A stretch of DNA of 47,441 bases from SICU01 sp038045445. GTDB lineage: Archaea > Nanobdellota > Nanobdellia > Pacearchaeales > GW2011-AR1. The stretch spans positions 1 through 47,441 of the forward strand of contig JBBSYC010000020.1 in NCBI GenBank assembly GCA_038045445.1, read 5' to 3'. Position numbers and translations under genes: made by a program. Positions within the stretch are counted from its first letter, which is position 1, and each line of letters starts with the position of its first letter. Below are positions 13,271 to 21,234 of this stretch, piece after piece. The notes below the pieces were generated by a model, which saw only the letters and a program-made list of their open reading frames with translations, was not told where the DNA came from and ran no database searches.

Positions 13271-13363
13271 AAAGAATCCCAACCACAGCAAACTGTGGGG
13301 TATTCTTTAAGCCTCAAACTGAGACCGTCGTAGCAAGCTACGGAGTATAAAACTCAGTTTGAG
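13271..13363. ncRNA. Two-hairpin structured RNA candidate
   Basis: Hairpin A (13271-13309): outer aaagaat/attcttt with inner CCACAG/CTGTGG and a CAAA loop. Hairpin B (13313-13363): perfect 11-bp outer stem CTCAAACTGAG/CTCAGTTTGAG enclosing a second stem CGTAGC/GCTACG. They are adjacent and fill the gap between the acylphosphatase-like gene and the acidic microprotein. Orientation is unclear: they would be the 3' UTR of either convergent gene, paired terminator-like hairpins, or a small RNA. Confidence 0.35.
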
Positions 13364-13366
13364 CAA

Positions 13367-13441
13367 TCAGTATTCTTCGTCTTCCTCTTCGTCTTCTTCC
13401 TCTTTGTCTTCTTCAAGGTCTTCATCGAAGTCTTTTGCCAT
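13367..13441 (-). CDS. Acidic microprotein (24 aa)
   Basis: ATG at 13439-13441 (minus) to TGA at 13367-13369. The product is M-A-K-D-F-D-E-D-L then almost entirely Glu and Asp, ending E-E-Y, 15 acidic residues of 24. The third bases vary (gaa/gag, gac/gat), so this is not a simple DNA repeat. TATA-like tttataaaatg and tttaaatac lie upstream on the minus strand. Too short for homology-based assignment. It may be a real acidic peptide or a chance ORF. Confidence 0.4.
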   Translation of the reverse strand: MAKDFDEDLEEDKEEEDEEEDEEY

Positions 13442-13590
13442 TCCAACATTTTATAAAAAGAGTATTTAAATTTTCCTGTTTGTCTGAAAATTTAAGCATC
13501 TTTGCATCAGTTAACTTTGTTTAATCCTTGGGTCAAAAAGTATATAATCCCAATCAAAACGCATATAAATCACATTTCCTACAGGAGTTC

Positions 13591-15099
13591 ATGGGCAGAG
13601 AGGAATTAATAATTCAAGAACGTCTGAAAAAATTACACGCGCTAAGAGGAGCTGGAATTAATCCTTATCCACAAATTTTTGAAGTGAAAGATTATTCACA
13701 AGATTTACAGGGCACACACAAATCTCTAAAAAATGGGGCAAAGTCAAAAAAGAAAGTAATTGTTGCAGGTAGGTTGATGAGTATCAGAGATTTCGGCAAG
13801 ATTGCTTTTGGAGTCTTACGCGATAAAAAAGGAACAATACAAATTGCACTACAAGCAGGAGAAACTCCAGATAAAACAAGAGATTTCTTCAAAAAATACA
13901 TTGATTCTGGAGATATAGTTGGTATAGAAGGCACAATATGGAGAACAGAAAGGGGAGAATTATCGGTTGTTGCAAAGGACATTACTCTCTTAACAAAATC
14001 AATTCTTCCTTTGCCTGAAAAATGGTATGGTTTACAAGATAAGGAAGAAAGATACAGAAAACGCTATGTTGATTTAATCATAAATAATGATGTAAAAAAT
14101 GTATTTTTAACACGTGAAAAAATAGTTTCTACCTTAAGAGACCTGTTGCGTGAAAAAGAATTTATTGAAGTTGAAACTCCCACATTACAATCCATGTATG
14201 GTGGAGCAAGTGCGACACCATTCAAAACCCACCTTAATGCGTTAGATATTGACCTATATCTATCAATCTCGCCAGAACTTTATTTAAAACGTTTAGTTGT
14301 TGGAGGTCTAGATAGAGTATTTACAATTTGTAAAAACTTTAGAAATGAAGGAATAGACCATCAACACAATCCAGAATTCACGATGATGGAATATTACTGC
14401 GCCTACAAAGATTACGAATTCCATATAGAATTCACCGAAGAGTTATTCAATAAGTTAAGAAAGGTTTTAGGAATAAAAGACTCAATCGAATACAGGGGGA
14501 ATAAAATTAATCTAAAGACTCCATTTAAAAGAATTACATTTAGAGAACTTCTTCTAAAAGAATCTGGAATTGACATAGATAAAACAAATAGTTTTGAATC
14601 TCTAAAGAAAGCAATTGTAGAGAATAAAATAAAAGACATTAACTTAACAGAATGCCTCCATTATGGAGCACTCTTAGATGAATTATATAAAAGAGTAGCA
14701 AGACCCAAATTAATTCAACCTACTTTTCTCACTCATTATCCGGTCGAAATGATAGCTCTAGCAAAAAGAAATGAAAAAGACCCATCTAAAATAAATTCAG
14801 TTCAGTTAATTATAGATGGTGCAGAAGTGATGAAAGCTTATGATGAACTTAACGACCCCTTAGACCAAGAAGCTCGTCTCAAGGAACAGCAAGAATACCT
14901 TTCAAGTGGAGATGCTTCTGCAATGCCTCTTGATGAAGATTTTATCACTGCCCTAAAGCATGGGATGCCTCCAACGGCAGGGTATGGAATGGGGGTAGAT
15001 AGATTAACTATGATTTTAACAGGTCAAGAATCTTTGCGCGATGTAATTCTTTTTCCATTTATGCGTCCAGAAAATAAAAAGGAAGAAAACAAGAGATAA
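13591..15099 (+). CDS. lysS: Lysyl-tRNA synthetase, class II
   Basis: Charges tRNA-Lys. From ATG 13591 the protein is 502 aa, a normal length. N-terminal OB-fold anticodon domain (VIVAGRLMSIRDFGKIAFGVL..), then class II motif 1 (FIEVETPTLQ), the GGASATPFKTH segment, motif 2 (CKNFRNEGIDHQHNPEFTMMEYY) and motif 3 (GYGMGVDRLTMILTG). An aggag sequence 5 nt before ATG 13591 supports this start; an upstream in-frame TTG at 13528 adds 21 non-conserved residues. Class II LysRS is the bacterial/eukaryotic form; many archaea use class I. The stop overlaps the start of the histone-fold gene (TAATG). Confidence 0.96.
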   Translation: MGREELIIQERLKKLHALRGAGINPYPQIFEVKDYSQDLQGTHKSLKNGAKSKKKVIVAGRLMSIRDFGKIAFGVLRDKKGTIQIALQAGETPDKTRDFFKKYIDSGDIVGIEGTIWRTERGELSVVAKDITLLTKSILPLPEKWYGLQDKEERYRKRYVDLIINNDVKNVFLTREKIVSTLRDLLREKEFIEVETPTLQSMYGGASATPFKTHLNALDIDLYLSISPELYLKRLVVGGLDRVFTICKNFRNEGIDHQHNPEFTMMEYYCAYKDYEFHIEFTEELFNKLRKVLGIKDSIEYRGNKINLKTPFKRITFRELLLKESGIDIDKTNSFESLKKAIVENKIKDINLTECLHYGALLDELYKRVARPKLIQPTFLTHYPVEMIALAKRNEKDPSKINSVQLIIDGAEVMKAYDELNDPLDQEARLKEQQEYLSSGDASAMPLDEDFITALKHGMPPTAGYGMGVDRLTMILTGQESLRDVILFPFMRPENKKEENKR

Positions 15100-15275
15100 T
15101 GGAAAATGACATAGACTTAATCATAAAAAGCAAAATAAAATCAGCAGTGCCTGAATTAAGCGTTGCGGGTGAAGTTCCAGAAGCTCTCAATAAAAAAGTT
15201 CATAAAATTCTTCAAGAAGCATCAGAGCGTGCAAAAGCAAATGGGCGCAGAACATTGCAGGCAAGAGACTTATAG
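15099..15275 (+). CDS. Histone-fold protein (DUF1931-like, 58 aa)
   Basis: Begins at the ATG of the lysS TAATG junction. 58 aa: MENDIDLIIKSKIKSAVPE, then EALNKKVHKILQEASERAKANGRRTLQARDL. The second half matches the histone-fold end pattern, with a long central helix and A-x-x-x-G-R-(R/K)-T-L-x-A-R-D-L as the last strand-loop and helix start. It is shorter than archaeal HMf-type histones (about 66-69 aa). Translational coupling to lysS is notable. Family assignment (DUF1931-like histone fold) is by pattern; DNA binding is inferred. Confidence 0.7.
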   Translation: MENDIDLIIKSKIKSAVPELSVAGEVPEALNKKVHKILQEASERAKANGRRTLQARDL

Positions 15276-15303
15276 AGGACCTTGAATCCTTTTGTAAAGT
15301 TCT

Positions 15304-15909
15304 TTATATTCCTCTTCTGTCCAATTCATTGTTTACTATTGCAATTGTATGAGACGCAAAATATTCTTTTTTTCCTATTGAAACAGGAACTGCCATTTTC
15401 TTTAATCTCTTGTATTCTTTATCTGGTAGGCCCCTATGGTCTCCTAATATGAATACCGGGTTATCTTTTATTTCTATTTCTCTTATGTCTTCTCCATCAG
15501 GGTCTAAAACGAACACTTGTTTTCCCATTCCTATTTCTTCTTCAACTAAATCTGTAAAATTCTTCTTTTCTATCCAATATCCTGGAAAGACCTCATTTTT
15601 AATCCCGTACTTATATTTGTATAACATCTTCTTAATTACATCTTGGACATTTTTTTTGCTAAGGTATATCTTGTCTATTCCCGTTTTTCCTTCCATTACC
15701 GGTTTTAATTCTAAGTGTTTTACAGGGTCTGGTGGGCCTGCAAATATAAGGTGTAATTTTACATCTGACCTCATCTTGTGACTTAAGAAAAAAGAAGCTA
15801 TTACTGAATGTATTGCAATATCTAATCTTCCAGATTTCATAAGGTCTTCTTTTATCTGGTGCCCTGCTGTGGGTGCAGTTCTTGAATAATAAATGAATTC
15901 TCTCATCAA
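15304..15909 (-). CDS. trmY: tRNA pseudouridine(54) N1-methyltransferase TrmY
   Basis: SPOUT methyltransferase that makes m1-pseudouridine at tRNA position 54 in archaea. 201 aa. REFIYYSRTAPTAG at the N-terminus, LDIAIHSVIASFFLSHKMR, LHLIFAGPPDP, QVFVLDPDGEDI, and the knot/SAM region NPVFILGDHRGLPDKEY with VSIGKKEYFASHTIAIVNNELDR at the end are all family signatures. It converges on the lysS-histone pair. Confidence 0.93.
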   Translation of the reverse strand: MMREFIYYSRTAPTAGHQIKEDLMKSGRLDIAIHSVIASFFLSHKMRSDVKLHLIFAGPPDPVKHLELKPVMEGKTGIDKIYLSKKNVQDVIKKMLYKYKYGIKNEVFPGYWIEKKNFTDLVEEEIGMGKQVFVLDPDGEDIREIEIKDNPVFILGDHRGLPDKEYKRLKKMAVPVSIGKKEYFASHTIAIVNNELDRRGI

Positions 15910-15940
15910 ACATTATCAATAACAAAGCTTTTAATCCTTT

Positions 15941-16558
15941 TTGATTTTCTCTGATGTGGAGAACTTAATAAACTTCTTGCTTAATTTATTTTCGGATAAT
16001 GTAATTCTATTTTCACCTATTGCCGGATTTTTGAGTGAAGATATTCTCTTATTTATTGTAATTCTTGCAAGCGTGCAAGAAATTAGTATGAGTGTTTTTT
16101 TGATAGTTGCTCTTTTTGGACTTATAGGCATAATCATTCATGATAGTTTGTTATACTATTTTACAAATCTCAAATTCTTTAACAGATTTAGTGCTAAATT
16201 TAGTTCGTCAAATAATTCTCTTATTAAATTAATAAGGGGTTTTGATAAATCAAAATACCTTGTTCCATTAACATTTTCAAAGTTTATTTACGGTTTAAGA
16301 ACTGCTGCGGTAATTTTATTTAGTAGAAACAGAAAATTTAAGCATTTTTTATTATATAATTCCATTGCAACCCTCATCTGGCTTATAGTGATGTTACCAA
16401 TTGGGTGGTTGGCTGGACAAGGATTCTCATTCTTGCTTAAAACTGCAGCAAATATAGAAAAGATTTTGGCAATGATATTTATATTAATAGTGATAATCTG
16501 GGCAGTTGGTAGAATGTTCAAGCATGAAGCAAAGGTTCAAATATCAAATTCTAATTAA
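15941..16558 (+). CDS. DedA/VTT-domain membrane protein
   Basis: Polytopic membrane protein of the DedA/SNARE-associated superfamily, members of which flip or transport lipids including undecaprenyl phosphate or phosphatidylethanolamine. Visible: re-entrant-like N segment FSPIAGFLSEDILLFIVIL, helices at about 47-70, the conserved LTFSKFIYGLRTAAVILFSR.RKFKHFLLYNSIATLIW (family: RFIPGxRT...ag...M....F...N..ga..W), PIGWLAGQGF and a last helix (about 171-190). No ATG at the N-terminus: starts TTG 15941 or GTG 15956. Ends overlapping Cbf5 by 8 nt (convergent). Confidence 0.8.
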   Translation: MIFSDVENLINFLLNLFSDNVILFSPIAGFLSEDILLFIVILASVQEISMSVFLIVALFGLIGIIIHDSLLYYFTNLKFFNRFSAKFSSSNNSLIKLIRGFDKSKYLVPLTFSKFIYGLRTAAVILFSRNRKFKHFLLYNSIATLIWLIVMLPIGWLAGQGFSFLLKTAANIEKILAMIFILIVIIWAVGRMFKHEAKVQISNSN

Positions 16559-17396
16559 AAACAAACTCTGGTTTGGCGATTAAATCTTTTGAATTTATGT
16601 ATTCATAACAACCTATGAATTTATTGTCTGAATAAACTACCACTTTGTCTCTGGAATTTATGCTTTTATCTGGCTCCTCTGCCAAGAATGATCTGAAAAT
16701 AGGACTTCCGGTTAAAACTTTTTTTACGACGTCCTTTCTTATTTTGATTTTGGGCATGATGTTTGAGATTATTTCTCCGCTTACTATTGATTTTCTTAGC
16801 TCTTCGCTGTTTCCTTTTTTGTGTTCTTCTACTATTTTATCGAACTCATACATTGTTATTGAAGTTTTTTCGTTGAATATTCCTGCTTCTGTCCTGCGCA
16901 ATTCTAACATGTGCGCACCACCTATTTTATCTCCTAAATCGCTAGATAATTTTCTTATATATGTTCCTGCTTGGACTTTTGTAATAAATAAAAAATTTTT
17001 ACCTGACTTTTCTAATATTTCAAAATGCTTTACTTCCCTTTCTCTGAATGCTCTTTTAACACTTGACCTTACTGGGGGAAGTTGTGTTATTTTTCCCAAA
17101 AACTTATTTGATTCTTTTTGTAGCTCATCTTTTTCTAAATCTTTGTGCACACTTATTATTCCAACATATGTTTTGTCTTTGTGAATAAGGTAATCATTAA
17201 GTCTACAAGCTCTGTTTAGAGCTATTGGTAACACTCCAGACACTTGGGGGTCTAAGGTTCCTAAATGAGAAGTCTTGCTTAATCCTAAAGATTCTTTGAC
17301 ATATTGTGATACTTGGAAGCTTGTTGGCCCTGAAGGTTTGTCTATGTTTATTATCCCGAAGTCTAATAGTTCTTTAATTGATTTTCCTTTATCCAT
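16551..17396 (-). CDS. cbf5: H/ACA RNP pseudouridine synthase Cbf5
   Basis: TruB-family catalytic subunit of archaeal H/ACA ribonucleoprotein; modifies rRNA and tRNA U55. 281 aa. GIINIDKPSGPTSFQVSQYVK, then HLGTLDPQVSGVLPIAL with catalytic Asp49, DKTYVGIISVHKD, QLPPVRSSVKR, TKVQAGTYIRKLSSDLG and HMLELRRTEAGIF. The C-terminal PUA domain runs from about 205. Slightly shorter than the typical 330 aa because the N-terminus is compact. A TATA element at about 17418-17428 is shared back to back with the hjc promoter. Confidence 0.95.
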   Translation of the reverse strand: MDKGKSIKELLDFGIINIDKPSGPTSFQVSQYVKESLGLSKTSHLGTLDPQVSGVLPIALNRACRLNDYLIHKDKTYVGIISVHKDLEKDELQKESNKFLGKITQLPPVRSSVKRAFREREVKHFEILEKSGKNFLFITKVQAGTYIRKLSSDLGDKIGGAHMLELRRTEAGIFNEKTSITMYEFDKIVEEHKKGNSEELRKSIVSGEIISNIMPKIKIRKDVVKKVLTGSPIFRSFLAEEPDKSINSRDKVVVYSDNKFIGCYEYINSKDLIAKPEFVFN

Positions 17397-17432
17397 GAGG
17401 AAACTTAAAAAGTAAGGATTATTTAAAATAGT

Positions 17433-17843
17433 ATGTCTAATAAATCAAAGGGGTCTAAGAATGAACGTGAACTGTTGCAATTACTTACAGACCATGGTTG
17501 GAAAGCTGCGCGAGTTGCTGGAAGCGGTATGAATGATAATACTTTTTGTGATTTGATTGCTGGAAAAATAAATTACAAACCTTATGCCATTGAAGCTAAA
17601 TCTTCTAAGAGCCCGAGAATATACATAACAAAACAACAGATAGATGATTTCATGCAGTTTTCTTATTTGATGGGGTTAAATCCTGTTGTTGCTGTTCGCT
17701 TCAATAGAGAGGGCTGGTTATTTTTAGAACCCAAACAACTTGAGGATTCTGGGGTTAACTGGGTTGTCAATCTGAAGAATGCTAAAATCAATGGAAAAAG
17801 ATTCGGGCAATTTTTTGAACAGGGAACTGAAGAAATTATTTAG
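17433..17843 (+). CDS. hjc: Holliday junction resolvase Hjc
   Basis: Archaeal PD-(D/E)xK resolvase of recombination intermediates. 136 aa. KGSKNERELLQLL with Glu11, VAGSGMNDNTFCDLIAG with Asp40, and the YAIEAKSSKSPRIYI core with Glu54-x-Lys56, then QIDDFMQFSYLMGLNPVVAVRFN.EGWLF. All catalytic residues are present. Divergent from Cbf5; the TATA-like acttaaaaag (17404-17413) fits a leaderless transcript. Its end overlaps trxB by 8 nt. Confidence 0.95.
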   Translation: MSNKSKGSKNERELLQLLTDHGWKAARVAGSGMNDNTFCDLIAGKINYKPYAIEAKSSKSPRIYITKQQIDDFMQFSYLMGLNPVVAVRFNREGWLFLEPKQLEDSGVNWVVNLKNAKINGKRFGQFFEQGTEEII

Positions 17844-18792
17844 ATAAATTCTTACTAACATACTCATAAGCTGAATAGGCTGCTGTGCAACCTTCTGCTA
17901 CGCCAGTTATTAATTGTTTGAAGGGCTTGTCCGCTACATCTCCTGCTGCAAATATTCCCTCTATGTTTGTTTCGCTAGTTTTATGATTTATTTCTATTTC
18001 GCCTTTCTGGTTTGTTTTTACTCCAAGATTCTTTGCGAGATCTGATAGAATTATGTGACCTATTGCTACAAAAACTCCCTGCAATTCAAGTTCTTTACTT
18101 CCATTGTACGGCTTGTCTAAGATTACTTTTTGTACAAATTGATTTCCTTTTACTTCGACAACATTTGTATTATTAATAATTTCTATCTTTTTGTTTTTAA
18201 TAATGCGCTCGTAATTTATTGGTTCTGGTCTTATTTTATCTCCTCTATAAATTATGTAAACTTTTTTAGCATGTTCTGCTAAGACCATTGCATCTTTTGC
18301 TGCTGAATCGCTTCCTCCGATGACACAAACGGTTTTATTCTTAAATAAGGGTGCGTCGCATAAAGCGCAGTAAGCCACACCTTTATTTTCAAATTCTTTG
18401 CTTCCCGGAACATCTAACTTCCTCCACTTTGTTCCTGTTGCGAAAAGAATTGTCTTTCCATTGTAAATATTATCTTGTGTCTTTACAACAAACTGATTTC
18501 CTTGTTTTTTTACAGATTCTACTCTTTCTTCTTTGAGGGTTACTTTTTCGTATGATTGTGCATGTTCTTTTATTTTGTCCGCAATTTCTGTGCCGGTAAG
18601 CCGAATAAAACCAGGGTAATTTTCAACTACATTTGTTGTTGTTATTACTCCTCCTAATGGAAGCTCTGTTCCGTGAGAAGCCCCAAGACACAGAGTTTTA
18701 AGTCCAAGACGTGCGCCATACATTGCTGCGGCCATTCCCGCGCCTCCAGCTCCGATTATTATGAAGTCAAATTCTGAATCGCTTTTTTTCAT
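17836..18792 (-). CDS. trxB: Thioredoxin reductase
   Basis: FAD/NADPH disulfide oxidoreductase. 318 aa. FAD-binding GAGGAGMAAA (14-23), the redox-active pair Cys142-x-x-Cys145 in YCALCDAP, NADPH site VCVIGGSDSAAKDAMV (about 156-170), and the C-terminal FAD motif IEGIFAAGDVADKPFKQLITGVAEG. Complete and probably active. In a genome with several Cys-rich exported proteins it may supply reducing power for disulfide handling, though no thioredoxin gene is in the window. Confidence 0.94.
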   Translation of the reverse strand: MKKSDSEFDFIIIGAGGAGMAAAMYGARLGLKTLCLGASHGTELPLGGVITTTNVVENYPGFIRLTGTEIADKIKEHAQSYEKVTLKEERVESVKKQGNQFVVKTQDNIYNGKTILFATGTKWRKLDVPGSKEFENKGVAYCALCDAPLFKNKTVCVIGGSDSAAKDAMVLAEHAKKVYIIYRGDKIRPEPINYERIIKNKKIEIINNTNVVEVKGNQFVQKVILDKPYNGSKELELQGVFVAIGHIILSDLAKNLGVKTNQKGEIEINHKTSETNIEGIFAAGDVADKPFKQLITGVAEGCTAAYSAYEYVSKNLSK

Positions 18793-18821
18793 TTAAATTT
18801 TTGGGAAGAGAGTTATATAAA

Positions 18822-19385
18822 TTATGTGCTTCTTCTTTCTGGATAAACATTCAAGGCTCTTTGTTCTGCTTCACAGTCACTTATTAAAAAAATATATGCT
18901 AAACCTCTCCTTAAACCTCTGAAACCTATTTCTTCTTCAAATGTTCTTCCTGTTTTATCTATTTGACGAAATGCTTCCATCAATGAAGGTTCTTTAAGAA
19001 TACAATCTCTTCTGATGCTTTTAATAATGTCTTTTGGAGATTCTGGAGTAAACTTTATTGCTCCTATAACTGCTTCGTGCTGGACAGTTAAATCTACTAA
19101 GTCAGTTCCAACGCTTACAATTTTTTTTCTACCTGATATTTCTGGTCCATGAATAAATGTCTCTCCATAGGGTCTTTGTGTCAAGATTATAACTCCCCCG
19201 GTCTTTGAATCTACAATAAATCTTAAGGGAAGATTCATTAAAGGAAAATTGTCTAATTCGCTATAGCCTTGTTCTGCCATGTAAAAGAAGTTTCTTGGAG
19301 TTTGTGGAGTTACAAACCTCTTGTCTGCCCACTGGTAAACTAACCTGTTTCCAGTTGAAAGGTCTTTCCAATTTTGTAATTTCAT
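18822..19385 (-). CDS. Hypothetical protein (187 aa)
   Basis: Soluble protein with no signal peptide. I start it at the ATG coding MKLQNWKDLSTG because the TATA-like agcttaaaaac is centred about 28 nt upstream of it; an ATG five codons earlier (19400) would lie upstream of the expected transcript start. Segments: RLVYQWADKRFVTPQTPRNF, FPLMNLPLRFIVDSKTGGVI, VSVGTDLVDLTVQHEAVIGAIKF, and a C-terminal RGLRRGLAYIFLISDCEAEQRA. Family not recognised. Confidence 0.6.
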   Translation of the reverse strand: MKLQNWKDLSTGNRLVYQWADKRFVTPQTPRNFFYMAEQGYSELDNFPLMNLPLRFIVDSKTGGVIILTQRPYGETFIHGPEISGRKKIVSVGTDLVDLTVQHEAVIGAIKFTPESPKDIIKSIRRDCILKEPSLMEAFRQIDKTGRTFEEEIGFRGLRRGLAYIFLISDCEAEQRALNVYPERRST

Positions 19386-19489
19386 TGTATTAGGTTGCAT
19401 TAATGTTGGTTTTTAAGCTTGTAAGGCTATATTATTATGTCACTACTTAGTAACGAAAGATTTATAAACACTAAATTTGGAGCATAAAC

Positions 19490-20026
19490 ATGAAAGGACA
19501 TAAAATAACAGTTGAAAGAAGGGGCTATGCCTTAGAAGGAGTTTACAATGGTAGAGGATTCTCTGAAACTTGGAGAGAAGGAAATGTCAATGTGCCTTTA
19601 AGAGTTTTAAATGGATTGGAAATTCCCGAAAAATGTGCTAGACATTATTCGAGAGAAAATGGTTTTGAAGTTTATAAAATACTTTTGTATGGAGAAGAAC
19701 AGAAGCCGGTCCTCGCGGAAATTAGAAGAAGCCATGATGGAAGTGTAGATATTAGTGTAAGGGGCTTTGGAAAAGAAAGAAGAAATTTAATGGGAAGACT
19801 CGTTGATTATCTTGACTTATCTCCTTCTGAGATTGATGAGATTGGAAAAGAAAGATTTGAGGAGATGTTTGGCAATTCTGCTTATGATCTCTCAAATCTT
19901 GTTGAGCTTTCGAGTCCTCTTAATGAGCCTACCTCAAAAACATGGGGTAGAATTCAAAAAGCTAGACTGTCCGTAGCCAATGGTGTTCTTCCTGAAGATG
20001 CTATGCACGAGGCGTTGGCCACTTGA
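19490..20026 (+). CDS. Hypothetical protein (178 aa)
   Basis: Soluble, beta-rich N-terminal half (HKITVERRGYALEGVYNGRGF, VYKILLYGEEQKPVLAEIRR, GSVDISVRGFG) and a helical C-terminal half (LMGRLVDYLDLSPSEIDEIGKERFEEMFG; IQKARLSVANGVLPEDAMHEAL). Family not recognised. TATA-like gatttataaac (about 19449-19459) lies roughly 30 nt before the ATG. Divergent from the 18822-19385 gene. Confidence 0.6.
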   Translation: MKGHKITVERRGYALEGVYNGRGFSETWREGNVNVPLRVLNGLEIPEKCARHYSRENGFEVYKILLYGEEQKPVLAEIRRSHDGSVDISVRGFGKERRNLMGRLVDYLDLSPSEIDEIGKERFEEMFGNSAYDLSNLVELSSPLNEPTSKTWGRIQKARLSVANGVLPEDAMHEALAT

Positions 20027-20059
20027 AAATTATATAAACTCTTATTGTGATTCTATTGT

Positions 20060-20512
20060 ATGAGGAAACCAAAAATTTTATTATTTGCTATAATAACTCT
20101 GGTTGTTGTTCTTTTTTTATTTTGGTTTTTTATTGATAAAGCAGATGATGAGAGTAAAGTATGCTTTGAAGATTCCTGTTTTAATGTAGAAGTTGTTGAT
20201 TCTTCCGAAGAAAGAGAGAAGGGTTTGATGTTTAGGGAAAGTCTTGACAAAAATAAAGGTATGCTTTTTATTTTTGAACAAAGTGGAAACTATCCCTTCT
20301 GGATGAAGAATACTCTTATACCTCTTGATATGATTTGGATTGATGAGGAAAATAGAATTGTCTACATCAAAGATAATGCAATGCCGTGTAAAGAGAATCC
20401 TTGTGAAATTATTAACCCTAATGCCAATGCTAAATATGTTGTTGAGTTAAATTCTGGAACTGCAAATGAAATTGGAATTAATATCGGTGATGAGGCAATA
20501 ATTAAAATATGA
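20060..20512 (+). CDS. Membrane-anchored DUF192 protein
   Basis: N-terminal membrane helix (about residues 7-25), then an extracellular DUF192 domain: FNVEVVDSSEEREKGLMFRESLDKNKGMLFIFEQSG, PFWMKNTLIPLDMIWIDEENRIVYI, PNANAKYVVELNSGTANEIGI. This is the full family pattern (A..RGLM.R..L....GMLF.F......FWMKNT..PLD..F). Biochemical role of DUF192 is not settled. Overlaps the next gene by 4 nt (ATGA), forming a three-gene operon with a nuclease and a lamin-tail protein. Confidence 0.88.
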   Translation: MRKPKILLFAIITLVVVLFLFWFFIDKADDESKVCFEDSCFNVEVVDSSEEREKGLMFRESLDKNKGMLFIFEQSGNYPFWMKNTLIPLDMIWIDEENRIVYIKDNAMPCKENPCEIINPNANAKYVVELNSGTANEIGINIGDEAIIKI

Positions 20513-21234
20513 ACCGGAAGGCTTCTCTTTTAATTGCTTCAATGATAACTTTTCTTATTGCTGGAAATTATCTTTTCTTTTCTGATGAAGGCATTGTTCG
20601 TGAAAGAGTGGAGATATTAAGAGTTCTTGATGGAGATACAGTTGAACTTGCGGATGGAAGAAAGATAAGACTTCTTAATATAAATACTCCTGAAAAAGGA
20701 TTTCCTTACTCTGAACTTGCTAAAAACTACCTTATGAATTTTACAGAAACTGAACTTGAAACGCAAGGACTTGATAAATATGGCAGGACTTTGGGAAGAC
20801 TTTATTTCAATGGAATTTACTTGAATCTTAATATCGTGAAAGAAGGAATGGCCCATACCTATTTAGTTGGTGATTCTGAGGAGAATATTTTTGAAGAGGC
20901 TGAAGATTATGCCAGAAAAAATGAATTAAATATATGGCAGAAGTCTGATTTTTATGGGTGTCTTGATGTAGAAATAAATAAATATGACGAATATCTTGAT
21001 ATTATGGATAATTGTAATGTTGATTTTACATCTTGGAGTATAAAAGATGAAAGTACAAAGAGCTACAAATTTGATAGTGATATTGGAACAAGTTTTAGGG
21101 TTTATTCTGCCGAGGGAAAAGACAGTGAAGTGGAGTTACATTGGGGGAGAGAAAATATATGGAATGATGACCATGATGAGATATTCATTCGCGATAACTT
21201 TGGTTTTCTTGCTTATTACGACTCTTACGGTTAA
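20509..21234 (+). CDS. Membrane-anchored SNase-like nuclease with a lamin-tail-like C-terminus
   Basis: N-terminal membrane/signal helix (about 5-23), then a staphylococcal-nuclease domain (about 33-150): EILRVLDGDTVELADGRKIRLLNINTPE, LDKYGRTLGRLYFNG, VKEGMAHTY. Arg54, Glu62 and Arg93 match the catalytic set; the Asp of I-D-x-P-E is Asn59. The last 85 residues (DFTSWSIKDESTKSYKF.., ENIWNDDHDEIFIRDNFGFLAYYDSYG) resemble a lamin-tail domain (W.lkd....F, vWn..gD...L.d..G). Such SNase-LTD fusions occur in archaeal and bacterial exported nucleases. Likely an extracellular DNA-degrading enzyme for nucleotide scavenging (inference). Confidence 0.85.
   Translation: MNRKASLLIASMITFLIAGNYLFFSDEGIVRERVEILRVLDGDTVELADGRKIRLLNINTPEKGFPYSELAKNYLMNFTETELETQGLDKYGRTLGRLYFNGIYLNLNIVKEGMAHTYLVGDSEENIFEEAEDYARKNELNIWQKSDFYGCLDVEINKYDEYLDIMDNCNVDFTSWSIKDESTKSYKFDSDIGTSFRVYSAEGKDSEVELHWGRENIWNDDHDEIFIRDNFGFLAYYDSYG

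Noticed and set aside
21047..21163. N-terminal extension of the lamin-tail protein into the nuclease gene
   Set aside because: The extension overlaps conserved nuclease coding sequence and would bury the signal peptide that starts at MMTMMRYSF.
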